A stretch of 64,000 nt of DNA from Syngnathus acus (taxonomy: Eukaryota; Chordata; Actinopteri; Syngnathiformes; Syngnathidae): assembly GCF_901709675.1 (NCBI RefSeq), contig NC_051099.1, positions 2,108,001 through 2,172,000 on the forward strand. Reading direction: 5' to 3'. A program made the translations under genes and the position numbers. The first letter of the stretch is position 1, and each line of letters opens with the position of its first letter. The notes under the pieces are model-generated. The model did not search any database. It was not told the DNA's origin and was given only the letters and a program-made list of their open reading frames with translations. Shown here piece by piece: positions 12,941 to 26,383 of this stretch.

Positions 12941-14794
12941 TTTACATTGTATGGAAGGTACATGTATGCTTTTATGGAGCAGCTCACAAGCGAACAGTAT
13001 CGTACGCTAAAAAAAGTTTTTAAATTAATGCTACCGCAACGTAGTATACTGAAATGTTACATTATTAATACATAATATAACATTAGTAATAAATATAGAG
13101 CTTGTGATATGTCCCTACCATACCTATGCCCATGCACAATAATAAATCTACACACATGACATTGTTTTCCAATATACATATATTTTTATGATGTTCATCA
13201 ATATAATAAGACATTGATAGATTTACACTACAATAATTTTATACAATTTAGTTTTCCATTCAGTTTCCTTTCCTTTACATAGAGCCAACCTTGTTTAGTG
13301 TCTAATCCCATGTTAAATGACAGCACGACATATCTATCAATAAATAAAAGCTAAAAGAATAAGCTAAAGAATGAAATGAGACTGAGTGCATTGCCCATGT
13401 TCCTCCGGTCTGGTCCCTCCAGTGAGACCAGACAAACAGGGGCAATGCAGACCTTCAACTCCCAGTCCGTAGAGAAATTAAAATATTTCCTCCAAAATAA
13501 ATATATTTGAACAAACAAACAAAATACAGCATCGTTTGGACACAAACAGCAATCTGATGTAAACAGCAGAATTAGTTTGAAATTTTCTGGACAATTGAAG
13601 GTAAAAATACTTGGGAAATCTTTACCTCTACCGATTAGTGGTCACACAAAATTCAGATGCATTGGGAGATTTTTTTTTCTTTGAAATCAATGCAAACTAC
13701 AATAAAAATGTGGACATACATTACAAAACATCTTTCTATATATTTTGTAGAATATCGTAAGCCGTCCAGTGAGCTTTCAGAAACTCAATAGGTTCCCTCC
13801 TAATACTGCACTCATCCCATTTGGGGAGACATTCCTTACATTTTGCAAGTTTTCTTGACAACAATATACAGCACATATTCTCACAGTTGGTTAATATGCT
13901 TGAATGACAAATGAAAATAAAGCACTTCATCGTCGTGAAGTGTTTGGGATCACCCTGCAAATGGGCTGAGTGCAGCTTCAATTTGAGACAACTGAACATT
14001 TCACAAGGATGGCATCAGACAATATTCTCACATAGAACAGACGTGCTCCCCGAAGGAAGGAATAATAACAACAACAAACAGAAAGTGTCACGCTGTTAAA
14101 ATATACGTGCACGCCTTCCTTTTCACACAATACAGTAAAGCAACGTGAAGAGACAGCACTCGCTTCGTTTTTCTCCATTGTGATCAAATTGGTTGAGTAA
14201 TCACAGGACGACAGCAGGATTTATGGAATGACACGTGTCCTACCCCAATCAGTCGTGTCATGTCACCTCAGCGGGATGGCTAAAAGAGCCACATTTTAAT
14301 TCATTTGTTTGTCCCCTTTTTACTGTACATCTTGATAAAACAAAATAGGCCCCCCTCAAAACACGTTCATATTACAACACTTCATGTGGATTTTTGTCCA
14401 ATAATTGGAGTTAGTTGTACTATGAAAGTAGGCAGAAATGAAAAACAAGGTTGTGCTATTACTTGTTAAAAGATCCTGTGTCTAAAGAACGCTTAACAAT
14501 TGAGTCATTCGACTTAAACACACAAGATGCGGGAGAATAGATGCATGCGGTCCGTCAATTTGGGTTTCACTTGCATAAGGTACAACTACTTGCCTCACTG
14601 AAGGTCTTGTAATTACAGATGGCAAGATTCGGCTTTTCCCCCCCCCCAAAGTATCGGATGGTTTGGGGTAACCTGCTCCTCTCTACTTGTTTTTGATGGC
14701 AATCGTCAGCAGAAGCCCAGACGTCAAGTCTTTGGTAAGCTGCTCTTTAGGTCGTAGGTACACTGACATGGTGTGGTCACTGGCTGAGCTAGGA

Positions 14795-14905
14795 TTTTTT
14801 TTCCTTGGGGGGTCAAGGACATGTCAGGGGGTCCGCAAAACAAACACAAATCATCTGGCCTGGCACCTGAGGGGTTCAGGCATATTTCAGTATTGCCCGC
14901 AGCCC
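14795..14905 (+). repeat. Dispersed repeat fragment shared with 38945-39200
   Basis: GGAGCTAGATTTTTTT-, GGGGGTC(T/C)GCA- and ATCTGGCCTGGCACCTGAG-type blocks occur in both places in the same order, with divergence between them. The family is unknown to me. Confidence 0.5.
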
Positions 14906-15102
14906 CCCTTCTAGCTCTGCCTGTGGGTTAAGTGTAGGGCCGTTCACATCTGTCACCTCTATCCTGATGTACTACAGTGGGCAAGGAAACAAACGTGCCT
15001 TCACTCAAGAGATTTAAGCGGCCTAATCTGTCAGGATAAACTGGGGATATTCCTGGGGTAGAGCTATTCTAACACACACCACAATAATGCACCTGCAAAC
15101 GC

Positions 15103-15130
15103 TCACACACACACACACACACACACACAC
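15103..15130. repeat. (AC)n microsatellite
   Basis: A pure run of CA dinucleotides. Confidence 0.9.
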
Positions 15131-16936
15131 TACTTGTCGGAATCAGTCAAGGTGGTTGATCTACCTAGCTGGTTGCTAACATAAAAATCCAGAGGCTACT
15201 AAGTACACTTAATTAATACACTTAATTGGAACTATTGCAGGTTAGGACTGAGACTGAAAGCTAATGCTAAAGCTCGTTGATCTGGACCTAGTGGGCTAAA
15301 ATGACAGCAAGTGCACCTATTGCTCTGTTACTTCTCAAGTCGCCAAAGGGTCCATATGCACAAGCCCAAAAGCACATGAGCAAACAGTTTTACAATTGTA
15401 CACGAAAGGGTGCCATGACTGTCAACTGCAATGAACAAGAGAAGCTCCCCACTCAGCTGCTTGTTGCTTGGCAGTGTATAATGCACACATCTGAATTATA
15501 AAAACGGAAACACACACACCACCGGTCTGTCTCGCACAAAAATACACTATAATAAAAATAGAATCTATTACATGTAATCATGCATACCTATAGGGAGAAC
15601 CACTTAGAACACTGCCGAGGAATGCTTTGGATTTTTTTCAATAAATCTTGGATTGTAAATTGTTGGGCCTTTTTTTAAAATGCAATTAAGGCTGAACTGT
15701 TTCATGTGCTCTTCATATGGAGGTGTGGCTGCACGCAGCGTGACAGCGCCATCAAAAACAAGCTTGTTTAGTGCATTCTTAACTGCGCACGTTTTGTTTT
15801 TTTAAACCTACTGAAAGTCGATATGAAGGCTTTTTAACAGGCCAATGACAGTTTGCAAGTGAGGATATTAATTTAGTGCCACTGAAAGCCCAGTTAATAG
15901 CCACACAATAGCCTAGCACAAGATGACATCCAAATCCAGCCTCCCGCCAAATTTACCTTGAAACCATTTTTTTCTTGCAGACTTCGGCTTTCAGTTTCAT
16001 CGCGCAATTGAAATATACTTACAATTACGTGTGCTACAGTAAGAGCATTTGCACCAGACTGCAACGAAGGAATGTTTTCGAAATAAGACACTACGTAATC
16101 AAAAAAACAACAACAACATCTACAGACATTGGTCCAACGGTACTATGGCAGTTTTAAAACGATTGGGCATTCAAGCATGCTGCAAAACACAAGGGAGACG
16201 GCCGGAGAGCTGAAGACAGATATTAAATGAGAAATGTTGGAAGGGGGAGAGAAAAAAAACAAAAACTGTCAAGAGCCAGATTGGGGATAACTAGAAAGGG
16301 ACAGCCTGACCAATTCATGCATTACTTTGTGTTGAGTAATAACTTAGACCCGAATGGACTCAACCTGGAGAGTGTGACTGCAAATATCCAACATAATCAG
16401 TTTTGGGCCTTACTGCGATTGTCGCCACTGTGCAGAAATACAGCGGAAAAAAATGAGAGTAAGCTGAGTAGAACATGCAGGATACATACTTGGGAGTATT
16501 AGGCAGTAGTCGACGCTGAAGCATACAGAAACTTAATACAAAAATGAAAAAATACAAAATGCACACACTCGCACACACACACACCTAGAAAACAGTACAT
16601 ATCAGAATAAAACTCTACAAATGACTAGAGATTGATCAGTCATGTAACAATTATCAGTGCCAATCATTGTTTCCTTTTCGGTTGTTGCATCATCACAAGG
16701 CTCTCGTCATGGCGGGTTAGAGAAGCCGAGAGGACCCGGAACACGCAAAGATTTGACAGGGGTACCAGAGGCGAGGTGGTGGAAATGATTGAGCCATATG
16801 GCCCTGAAGGGTTTAGGGGTGAAGCCAATCGGGGAAGATACAATAACTCATTATCTGGATTCCTTTTGTCATGAATTTCAGGGTCTCTTCTGAAGCAAGG
16901 ACGTTGGAATTCGACTGGGGTAGGAAGTGACTCTTC

Positions 16937-19605
16937 TTAGGTGCTGAAGTACACTGCAGCAAGCAAGAAAGGAGATCAATCATGTCCAAGTCTCTTTATG
17001 CACAACTTACTCGTATGTACAAATCAGCAAAAGAATTCTTACCAATAATGACAATGAGCACAATCACGCATATCACACCCAGGATAATCATCATCTGCGG
17101 GGAGAAGATAGAACACACATGATCAGAATTGTAGACAACAAATCTAGTGTGTCGCTCACCTTAGCGTTCTTCCACCAGTACTTGTTCTTCAGTTTGGCAG
17201 CGCTGGTCTCAAACTGAGAGGCTCCAGCCTGCAGAGCGTCAGCCCTGTCGTCAAGTTCGGACAGCTTCTGATCACGCTCCAGAACCTTATCCACATTTAC
17301 GCGCATAATGTCCACCACCTGCGGAGAGACACAAAGATATTATTTTTGGAGCTTTGATCAATGTGTAAGAGTGTGCAACAAATGACTTGCTCTCACCTCG
17401 TCCACCTGTGCCTGTGTCTGCTGCAGACGGCGGTTGCTGGTGAGGTTCGGGGGAGCCTGACTCCCTCCCTCTGGTGCAGGGGCTCCAGCTGGGGCAGACC
17501 TAGGGATGGAAAAAAAGCTATTATATGATGACTCCAAACATCTCTGTGGTGGCAAGTAACTTGAACTGAGGTGAGGAGCTAGAAGTAAGGCCATTGGTTC
17601 TTTTAATAGAAAAAAGTGATTTGTCGCCATCTTGTGGCATCAGTATGTAATTACAGCTCTTTTTGGGCGGGTCTCACAATTGGCAGTAGGGCACGGTCAT
17701 TATTCCTCACCTTAAAGGAGATCAACTTGATTTCAATGGAATCCAAACATACAAATAGATTTCTATAAATGGTAAGATTTCCCTGTATCCAGAACAAATA
17801 ACAAATACCATGGCATCCCCATCCAATGTGAGGTCAGACAATGGAAAAAAATCCCTCGCTTTTAACATAACGTGTTCACCCCACTAAATTTAGCATGCTA
17901 GATGATAGAAAGTGATGTCTCATCACAAATATGACTTGTGACAAAGCTACTCCACTCCTGTGAGACTAAACTGCGTATAAAGGTCACCCTAACAAGACAC
18001 ACGCCTTACTAATCCTTCAGCAACATCAAATCCTATTGGATAAAAGGTCTGGTCTTTCCTTGCTGCCAAGTTGTGATATATGAACAGACAAAAAGATCAT
18101 CAATCAAAGACAATAATAATGTTTTGGGTGTTTTGTGTTCTGCTATTAAAAAGACACTGAGAACATTTTCTCTCCTTAAAATTCAATCAGCTCAGATCCT
18201 GATGAAAAGCAAGATGGGATCTAATAACCTTGCACACTGACTTGAGATGATGTTATACTTGTACAGTCCTCAGATGATATCACTGTAGCTATTACAATCA
18301 ATAAATTCAGCTCCCATTGGAGATTTAAAAATAGTCTGATATTATTGAGTTAATGGTTCTGGAAAACATATCCTGCATCATTTTATAACGCAGTGTCTAC
18401 AACTAAGTGGATTTCTGCTGTCATTTGCACGATGCGTGACTTTCAGCACCATTTCAGCACTGGACAGCGACACTGCCGTACGGAGCGGTGGACTGGAGTC
18501 CCAGTCTTTTTGTGACCTCTAGGACCTCAAAGACTACATTCCTTTCAATTCTATACAACCAGAACCGTGGTCACATGATAGCCAGTAAAAGCATCACGTT
18601 TCACGGCCTATAAATACTGGCTGTCGACAGAAGCAGTGGGGAGGGAGGTTCCTTGATTCAAGGCAAAAATGGTGGAAAATCGACGTTTTAGGTAACAAGC
18701 GGCCAATACTAACACAGATTGACGTAGAACAGTGCTGGGACTCGATTAATTCTCGGATTGTGGGCTTTCTAGACATTTACACAAACGGGTTTAGCGTGAC
18801 TTGGCCATCGCGTTCATCCTCCATCATTCAGCTCTCTCAAAAAAAACAACGGCACTACTAAAATACCGGGGGATGCATTTTCTAAAGGTTAAAGTGGAAT
18901 GTGGTGAAATATAATCATGTTCACCCTCGCGTAACCATCGACAGAGAGGCTAGGCTATCCCCATCCCCCGCTGCAGGAGCTTGCAAATATCACGCAAACT
19001 AGGCCCGGGCCTAATTTATAGATAATGCATTTATATATATATATATATAACAGGCTATTTAAGATCAGTCAAATAATGTTCCGTGGTTTACACGCCAAAT
19101 TGGCTTTGTTGTTTCTGTCCAAATAAAATAAGACAAGTCCCACATTACGCCCTTGATGTTTCTAGAAATCATCACATCGTCCACCGCAAACAAAATGACA
19201 CCCTTATTAGACATGGGCATTTTTATTTTGTCGTAATCGTGGCCCCATTAAAAAGATGAATTAGCGTGTGTCCAATGATAAAGACGACGTCCTTTCAAAC
19301 AGAACCGGTCCAAACCGGAAAAAAATGCGTGCGTACTGGCTGCAGCTAGCGGCACTAGACGAGGCAGAAAATAGGCAGAAGATGAACACGGATCATCTTT
19401 TCACCCGTAAAAGCTCACAAATCAAAAAGACACAATGAGCCTTCCGTTTAATCTGAGGGGAGACTGAAATATTTCCTGTCGTTCGAATGACAGCTGTCAA
19501 ATAAAACAAACGAAACAGACTGATGAAAGCCAGCCAGGTGCTCGCCAGCATCTTTGCCATGAATATATCGAAGCGCACACAAGAAAATGGACGATATACT
19601 TACAT
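16937..19605 (-). CDS. vamp2: Vesicle-associated membrane protein 2 (synaptobrevin-2), complete, 110 aa
   Basis: v-SNARE of synaptic vesicles. It pairs with syntaxin and SNAP-25 to drive membrane fusion in neurotransmitter release. Exons (minus): 19605-19604 (AT of the start codon), 17499-17397, 17318-17160, 17094-17043 and 16953-16937. All have GT-AG borders and phases fit. The N-terminus is Pro/Ala-rich ([12 protein letters not shown]). The SNARE motif spans about residues 24-84 with the zero-layer arginine at R50 (VLERDQ) and the conserved [11 protein letters not shown]. It is followed by the juxtamembrane KYWWKNAK, then the tail anchor from residue 89 (MMIILGVIC...) ending VYFST. The family is usually 116-118 aa, so the N-terminus here is a little short. 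It is called vamp2 over vamp1/vamp3 by the C-terminal anchor and VYFST end; this is fairly secure. The start codon is interrupted by a 2.1-kb intron after AT. Confidence 0.93.
17500..19603 (-). other. vamp2: vamp2 intron 1
   Basis: A 2.1-kb intron that splits the initiator ATG. It contains an (AT)n tract near 19032-19050 and is otherwise unique-looking sequence with no recognised exon. Confidence 0.7.
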
Positions 19606-19735
19606 TTTTTGCGGTAGTGTTGGCGAGACAGCTGTGCTGAAATCCTGGCTGGAAGTGTTAGCGTGTGCTAAGTGGCTGGCAGATGGATGTGGATTGCCTT
19701 CTGCGCTCCTCTCTAGCCTCTGGCACCCTTTGGAT
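19606..19735 (-). other. vamp2: vamp2 5' UTR (exon 1)
   Basis: Exon 1 ends AAAAAAT before the donor GTAAGT (19603 downward), so all but its last two bases are untranslated. The upper limit is estimated from the TATA box at 19758-19764; the exact transcription start is inferred. Confidence 0.5.
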
Positions 19736-19757
19736 GCTTAGCCTGGCGTTTCCCTGC

Positions 19758-19764
19758 CTATATA
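19758..19764 (-). promoter_or_regulatory. vamp2: TATA box of vamp2
   Basis: On the minus strand the sequence reads GGCTATATAGGCAGG. It lies about 155 bases upstream of the exon 1 donor, which leaves room for a leader starting near 19730. No other good TATA match is close. Confidence 0.5.
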
Positions 19765-19765
19765 G

Positions 19766-21659
19766 CCGAGGAGGGGCACTGCTTCGACTCCACCGTCGAG
19801 ATCTGTCCACCAAGCTAGTCCAATACTCCCTTTCCTCTCCGTATGTGACAGCACCAGCAATTTGTTTCGAGTAAGCGACGAGAGACTGAGCCGTAATGAA
19901 GGTATAACAAACACTTTGGATTAGCTGTACAAAGATGGCTCAGTGACGTCAACCGAGGCGAGTTTCATGTTAAAATGGGTGACCAAGGACTAAGCTGTTT
20001 TGACAGGCTTGACAAGTCCGTTTTAAACAATGCATGCCCGTATTAAAATAGTACGCGTTTCCTCCTTTTACGTTTTAAATGTCACAGTTATTGCAGGGTC
20101 GGATGCGCACATAAAGAAGCTTATTTGGATTGTCACGAGATTTGTCAACAAAATGGCGTTCCTTGAAAGGGGGCGTGGCCAGCAGCACAGTGGGTGTCCA
20201 TAGTGGTGGTTCACTGTTGAGCAAATCCACGAGAAACAACCTGAAAGATTATTCTGAGAGTACTGCATTTATGCGTAATTATCTTTATGCTTAGGAGGAC
20301 AGTTCTGAAGGTATTGCTCTATGGAAAGCTGCAGTGTAGTCAGATGACCTTGGTCCAAAACAAATTCTCCAAAAGGGCTTGTAATGTGGGTCACTGATGC
20401 TGTAGTGGTGCCCTGAGATTTTTTTTTTTTTTTGGAGCCCAAAGTCAGCTGCGGGAGAGCGTCCCCTTGAAACCGATAAGTCGTGCAGAAAATGGATGGA
20501 TGGATACATGGTTGAGATAATACACAGATTTTAATGACACAGTCAAACAAGCTTTAATTTAATACTCGTTACTGCAGTTTGAATTTGATGTTTTGTCTAA
20601 TTACAGAAACCTTAAGAGCATTAACATGACAGTAAAACAGTGATTCAACCATGCATGTTGGAGGAAGCCTGTGGAGAAACCTACAAGGAGAATGTGCAAA
20701 CTCCACACAGGGAGGCCAAAGTCTGGATTTGAAGATTTGAGTTATTACTGGTCCCATCTTGTCATGAATAATCATCCAACAATACATTACATAAGATGCC
20801 AAATTCCCACAACAGTAGCCCACAAATGCAATAGAAAACATACTGACACAAAACGAAATTGATCATGAAATTACTGGACATTGCATATTAACTATATCAA
20901 TTATTAGGTAATATTGTAGCAGATAGAAAAAAAAATTTCTGTACAGTACTTTGATAGACAGTACAGATTTTGAGTGAACACATGATGCCTTCTGAATGAG
21001 TGAATATTGTTAAAATGACTGATTTTTGTGACTATTGATACTCTACATGAGACCTCAGATCATGGATGTATTCTAGCATTTGGTATCCTGAAAGTTCCTG
21101 TTCATTGTTCATAGATTAAATATGATCAAAAAAAGCAGTTGCAACAGAGCTGATCAATTTAATATTGGTAAAATTGCCTCTTAACTGCCTAGGAGGTAAT
21201 GTATACAATTTCATGTGACCGTTTTGACAGGTAATCTCATTGACTGCAATGCTTTCAAGTCCTGTTCTGTTGAGAAAATGATGACGTTATGATGCAATAT
21301 TAAAACCCTGTGATTTAAAAGGGAGGATTTCTTTCACAGTTACGGTCCTATTTTATATTTACCCACAATAACAAAGTTGTATGGCACCTCTAACTAACTG
21401 ATCTCAAATAGTAAACATTCCAGGTGAAGTTCTCAGCTTTTTGATATAAATCTTCCTAAATATTGCTTTTCTAAAATGCACACGTGCAAAAAAAAAAAAA
21501 AACGTTTCTGACAATTAACATGAACCAAAAATAAACCCATTCAGACTTGGGACCTCACTAACTCAGAGGTTTTGCGTAAGGAGTGATATTGCACTGCTTT
21601 TTTTTAAAATGAAAAAAAAAGTGAAACAAATAAGATATCACGCTGGAGTCTAACATTTA
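19766..21659. other. Intergenic, vamp2 promoter to mpp1 3' end
   Basis: No gene was recognised. Pieces of a dispersed teleost repeat are visible at 20440-20515 and 20650-20735 (GGAGAATGTGCAAACTCCACACAGGGAGGCC type), matching the fuller copy at 49428-49798. The sequence just below 21660 is probably mpp1 3' UTR. Confidence 0.5.
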
Positions 21660-24600
21660 TCAGTACACCCAGGAGACAGGCACCCACTGTGGAGTAGAAG
21701 TGACCCTCTCCAAGGCCTCTTCCACACTTTTCACACTCTCGTCAACATCATTATTGACTATGATCAAATCAAAGAAGTGTCTGTAGGCTGTCAGGATTTC
21801 GTCCGACTCCTTCTGGATCATTGTCAGGTTTTCCGTCTAGGATTAAAAAAAAAAAAAAGCAAAATATTAGCTACCGGAGTCAAATCTGGTTATTACGATA
21901 AGGATGTCTCACTTGAGAAGCTGTGTTGGTGGGCGCGATGAAGACCATAAGAGGAGCGAAATCAGCAGTCCGTAAAACCTTCAACGTCTGCAAAGAAATA
22001 AAAAGACCATGTGGTTAAAAATGTTGCACATGCAGGATTTTACTGTCATTCAAACGATAACATAACTGAGTGACTCATAATACAAACCTGCGGTTCTACA
22101 TCCAGCAAAGCAATTTTGCCCTGCTCGTGGATCTTCTGGATGGTCTCAATTTTGGTGCCAAACATATTTCCCTGGAAGCTGCCGTACTCCAGCAGCGCAT
22201 TTTCTGAGATGCATTTGGTCATGGCGTCGTTGGAGATGAAATAATATTCCTGGCCGTTCTCCTCATCCTTACGTTGCGATCTGGTGGTGTCTGATGAACG
22301 AGTCAAATTGTGAAACTCAATCGTGTAGCTTTTAGGGCACGATAGAAATGTTTTATTTACTTACGTGAGACAGGATAAGAAAATTTCTCAGGATATTTGG
22401 TCAGCAATGAATTTTTAATGTGACTCCTCCCTACACCGGGTGCACCTAAAACATTGCAGTCAAAATATGAATCACTGTTTAAAAAAATACGTTCTGTTTA
22501 TTCTGAGAATGGCCACTTACCAATCAGCACCAAAGTTTTCCGTTTGAAAGCAGGGAGACGGACAACCTCCTCGTAGGAAATGACATCCAACTGGTCAAAA
22601 ACTGGAAAAACATTTGGTTGTAAGAAAACCGCAACGAAAAAAAAACAAATCTTGATGATGAACTCACTTGAGCTGTGCTTCGCCAGGTACTTGTCTTTGC
22701 ACTTCTTTTTCTTTCCAAATGGGCTCCAGGACTGAGCGTCTTTGGTTTTGCTCTTACTCGCCACTCTCCTGTCAAATTTGTTTAGTTGTGGGTGACATCA
22801 TATGAAAACATTCATCGCATTAACATTAGAAAATTCAAATGGATCAGTCAAACCATTCTTGGAGCTCCGGCGACGGTATAAGTCCGGCGAAGTTTGCCGC
22901 GCTGCTCTCGACTGTACCCTGCCACCAGTTGGGGTCCTGCTTGTTGATAATTTGAATGATGTCACCGGTTTGAAATTTTAGCCCCGCCTCTTTGCACGGG
23001 ATGAGCTCATCCGTCGAGGGGTCGTAGTTAAACTGGGCCCTCATGTATGTCTGCAAAGCCAGAGTTGACACAAACTTTCAGTGTTGATAATAATAAATAC
23101 ATATATATCGTATTCAGCGTTGCTTTTTACAAAAATTGTAATGTATAGTCTGTTTGAGGGATTAATAAATATCTCGTCTAATTGTTACATGTTATCGGTT
23201 ACAAAGGTCAAAGGTTACATTGATGAAGGATACGTTGTTCGTCGCAAATTAATGAATAACTATTTGTGGTCACCACAAATGTTTAACTAAGCCAAGAAGT
23301 TAATCAAATCTCCTAAATTCACCTTGGATTTTTATCCATTAAGAGACGATTCACCTAGCAGTAAAAATGTATGGAATAGAGGAAAGCTGTTTTTCAGCAA
23401 CTTTTTACACAAAGAAGTCACCGTTTATTTAGGTTTGCCATTACCTCACAGGCTTTGGAGCGAGTCTTTTGGTTGGAAACTATTTTCATTGTGACTACTC
23501 CATTGGTTTCTTTCTGCAAGGAAAAATATGGCACAGTTGATTATCACAATGTATTTTAAGGAGATTTTTTTTTTGCGTAATTCTCTTTGAGAATTGCAGT
23601 TATTAGGCTTTACATACCAAAATCTTTTGCAGCTGATCAACTGTGTGGTTGGTCACACTTTTTCCATTGATTTCTGCTATCTCATCACCTTCATGCAAGG
23701 ATCCTAAAAAAAAAATGAAGACATTTCATGGAATAATAGCATCAAATAGTTTTCAGTTGCTGTGATTTGAATGTACGGAAACCTAAAGTGTACTTGAAGA
23801 AAAATCAACAATATATCAAAATGTCATTGCAGCCTGTTTAGCTTGTACCCCCCCCCTACACACACACACACACACAGGTCAATGTTTGATTTACTACCTT
23901 GTTTGTGTATAAATCCTCCGTGCAATATTCTGGCCACTGTGCACCTCTGTTTGTCATTCATTTTCAGAGTGACACCCTGCAGATGAAAGAAATATAATGT
24001 TGAGACAAGCCACATTAATCAATATTATTGAAGGGGGGGGGGGGGGGGGGGGGGCTGGACATGTTGCAAATGTAAAACATACCATGGGCTCCGAGGGATT
24101 TTTTTCAAACACGACTTCTTTCATTTTGGTCAGCTCCGTGCCATTCACGTATCCAGCACTCCCGTTGGTATAAACTTCAGCACCTTTACTCTCAATGGTT
24201 TGCATAGCCAACTGCTTAAAAGAGACAGAGAAAAAAAAAAAAAATCATTATGTATATTGCAAATGAAAATGAAGGCATCTTGCATTATGACATGTTTTCT
24301 AACAGCTACAGGGAAAGCCTTTTGCTAATTGCAAGTGTTTCATTTGCAGATTCAACACATGTTCTAGGTTAAAAATTAACCCAACATCATTAACACCTCA
24401 TTTAACACATCCAACGATCTGCTCCAACAGGTTCGTGTGGTCATGCATGGATACCACCAATGTCATCAAGGGATCCCACCAGTAAAGTGACATTAAATTA
24501 ACCGTCTTGAATGACTATTGCAAATAAGTTATCTTTAAAGCATATTTCTTGCAAATATGAGGCCGAATTCGTGACCTGGACTTGACAAATAAAGGAACTG

Positions 24601-26383
24601 AAACACATCTTGGTTTTTTTTCTCCCCTCCCCGAAAGTGTAAACAAGGAGGGCTCAAATCATTGTTGTGTATGTTAATAGATGACTCAGACTATTTAAAT
24701 TTATTAATTAAACACAGAAAGTAGAAACTGAATTATCACATAAGAATTCTTTTTTTTTTTTATGCTGAATAAGACGTCAGTAATTCCCAGGTGCCATGCA
24801 AGTACGCCCCCTAGAGGTGCTGAGCAGAACATAATCGCATTGGACATTTTAGGCAAGGTCATGAAATAACTGCAGCATTCCCACAATAGTTCACAAATAA
24901 ATTAGTACATTGCTTCCAGCAATTAAATAAAGTGGCTTAATTGAGGTTTACTCAAATATAAGAAACAGAAGAGGAAAAAATGCCAGCTAAACTCCATGCC
25001 TGGGATTTCATTTGTATTTTGCTGTAAACACGGTAGACAACAGCTGAGTGTTGCATTCGTGGAAATCTGGTTCCATGAAAGCTGATACTTATTTACAGGC
25101 CTTGAGCGATTTAACAGAGGGGTGTCAGGGGAAAATATTTGAGTACACCAGGAGATGAAATGACACACTGTGAAAATCACTGAAGTCATACTGGTCCTTA
25201 ACTGTGTGGTGTGAATAAACAAGAACATGCGGAAGCCACAAGAACTTGGAAATCTTCTGCAGTTTTGCTCGAGTCAGGATGTTGAAAAACTGCAACCTCC
25301 CCTAACAATCCGCAGTTATGCAATAAAGGGGCCCATTTGAAACGCCCGTGTTGGGTGTGGCAAAGCATTGGGACAAACAATAATCCCTGAAACCTAGTCT
25401 GACTTGAAAAGAGATTTACATTTGAACTCGTTAATTATTTATTTCGACAGAGCTCTAGGAGTTGGGAATCAATAATTGGCCAAAAAGGAGTCCGAGTCTT
25501 AAATTTCAGATGACACGTAATTGCCCTTTCAGACTAAACCATTCCTCTTAATTATCCATTAAAAGGACAAACAACATGTCATGTTCCAACTAAATTCGAA
25601 TCTTCCTATACTTGCCAAAGTCTTTTGCTGAGTTGACTTTTTTCTTGTTGTTCCCTAACGATCGTGACCCTTGATCAACATTTCACTCAGCAGTCTCCAC
25701 ACTTACTAAATCAGCATTATGCAGAAGCCAAAAATGCTGAGGTCAGGAAAAAGTTTCCTTTTTTTTGTCATGTCCCAAGTCCCTCACTGCTGAGTTGACA
25801 CGTTCAAGTTTTTCCTTCATTTAACAATGTGTTCACACCATTCCCAAGTCTTGCAATATTTTGCACCATCATCTATTTTAAAAAGCAAGTTGTGCATGTT
25901 TTGGACAGGCTTCTATGTGGTTTTATGCAAAACACTGCAATGCTGTAAAATCGGCTCATTTAGCAAGCAAAACATGATGACGTGATTATGACACAAGTTA
26001 TTGGTGCCAGAATCTTGTTTACCCCTCAGCTGTCACATGTTTCCATGTGTATTTTTGGGAGGTGAATGCAGACGCGGAAAAGGCTTATGCCATGTCTGCT
26101 GGATCCAGTTCAGGCTGACTGGAGAGGTGACTCAGCTTTCAACAACACACTGTTGAATTGTACTGCATATACGTCATTTCGACTCAATAACAAGACAAAA
26201 CAACACCGATCATCCCCGGAAGCAAACGGACAAACCCGAGTATTTCGAAATCAACCTTACCTTGTCAGTCTTTGGTTTGGTTTGGAGAAGCTGCTCCAGG
26301 TAGAGATCGGAGAGGGCTGTCCTGGCGGAGTCCACAGGCTCCAATATGACAGCAGGTTCGTTTTTATTGGATTTTAGCGTCAT
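21660..26383 (-). CDS. mpp1: 55 kDa erythrocyte membrane protein (MPP1/p55), MAGUK scaffold, complete, 466 aa
   Basis: Palmitoylated membrane-associated scaffold that links glycophorin C and protein 4.1 to the cortical cytoskeleton. Twelve exons (minus): 26383-26261, 24211-24083, 23976-23898, 23703-23618, 23513-23445, 23050-22854, 22768-22668, 22601-22521, 22445-22365, 22290-22088, 21987-21913 and 21836-21660. All splice sites are GT-AG and phases agree. Order: N-terminus [11 protein letters not shown] about 72-155 ([35 protein letters not shown]); SH3 about 163-228 ([16 protein letters not shown]); HOOK/4.1-binding [16 protein letters not shown] about 240-258; guanylate kinase-like domain about 283-462, ending QWVPVSWVY. 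The P-loop reads GAPGVGRS, lacking the catalytic lysine, as in other enzymatically dead MAGUK GK domains. Length equals that of mammalian MPP1. The start is the only in-frame ATG before MTLK. It is divergently oriented to tmlhe, 1.4 kb away. Confidence 0.95.
24033..24054. repeat. 22-base G homopolymer in mpp1 intron 2
   Basis: A run of 22 G (C on the transcribed mpp1 strand) occupies one fifth of the 106-bp intron 23977-24082, between two correctly spliced exons. Confidence 0.85.
24212..26260 (-). other. mpp1: mpp1 intron 1 (2.05 kb)
   Basis: No exon or element was recognised in it. The short frames present have no family motifs. Confidence 0.7.

Larger units (their letters stand above)
13010..16936. 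other. vamp2 3' side: intergenic sequence and probable 3' UTR
   Basis: No coding exon was recognised. The AT-rich sequence contains an (AC)n tract (15103-15130), a dispersed repeat fragment at about 14795-14905, and poly-A/poly-T runs. The part nearest 16936 should be the 3' UTR of vamp2, but no unambiguous poly(A) signal could be assigned, so its length is unknown. Confidence 0.4.
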
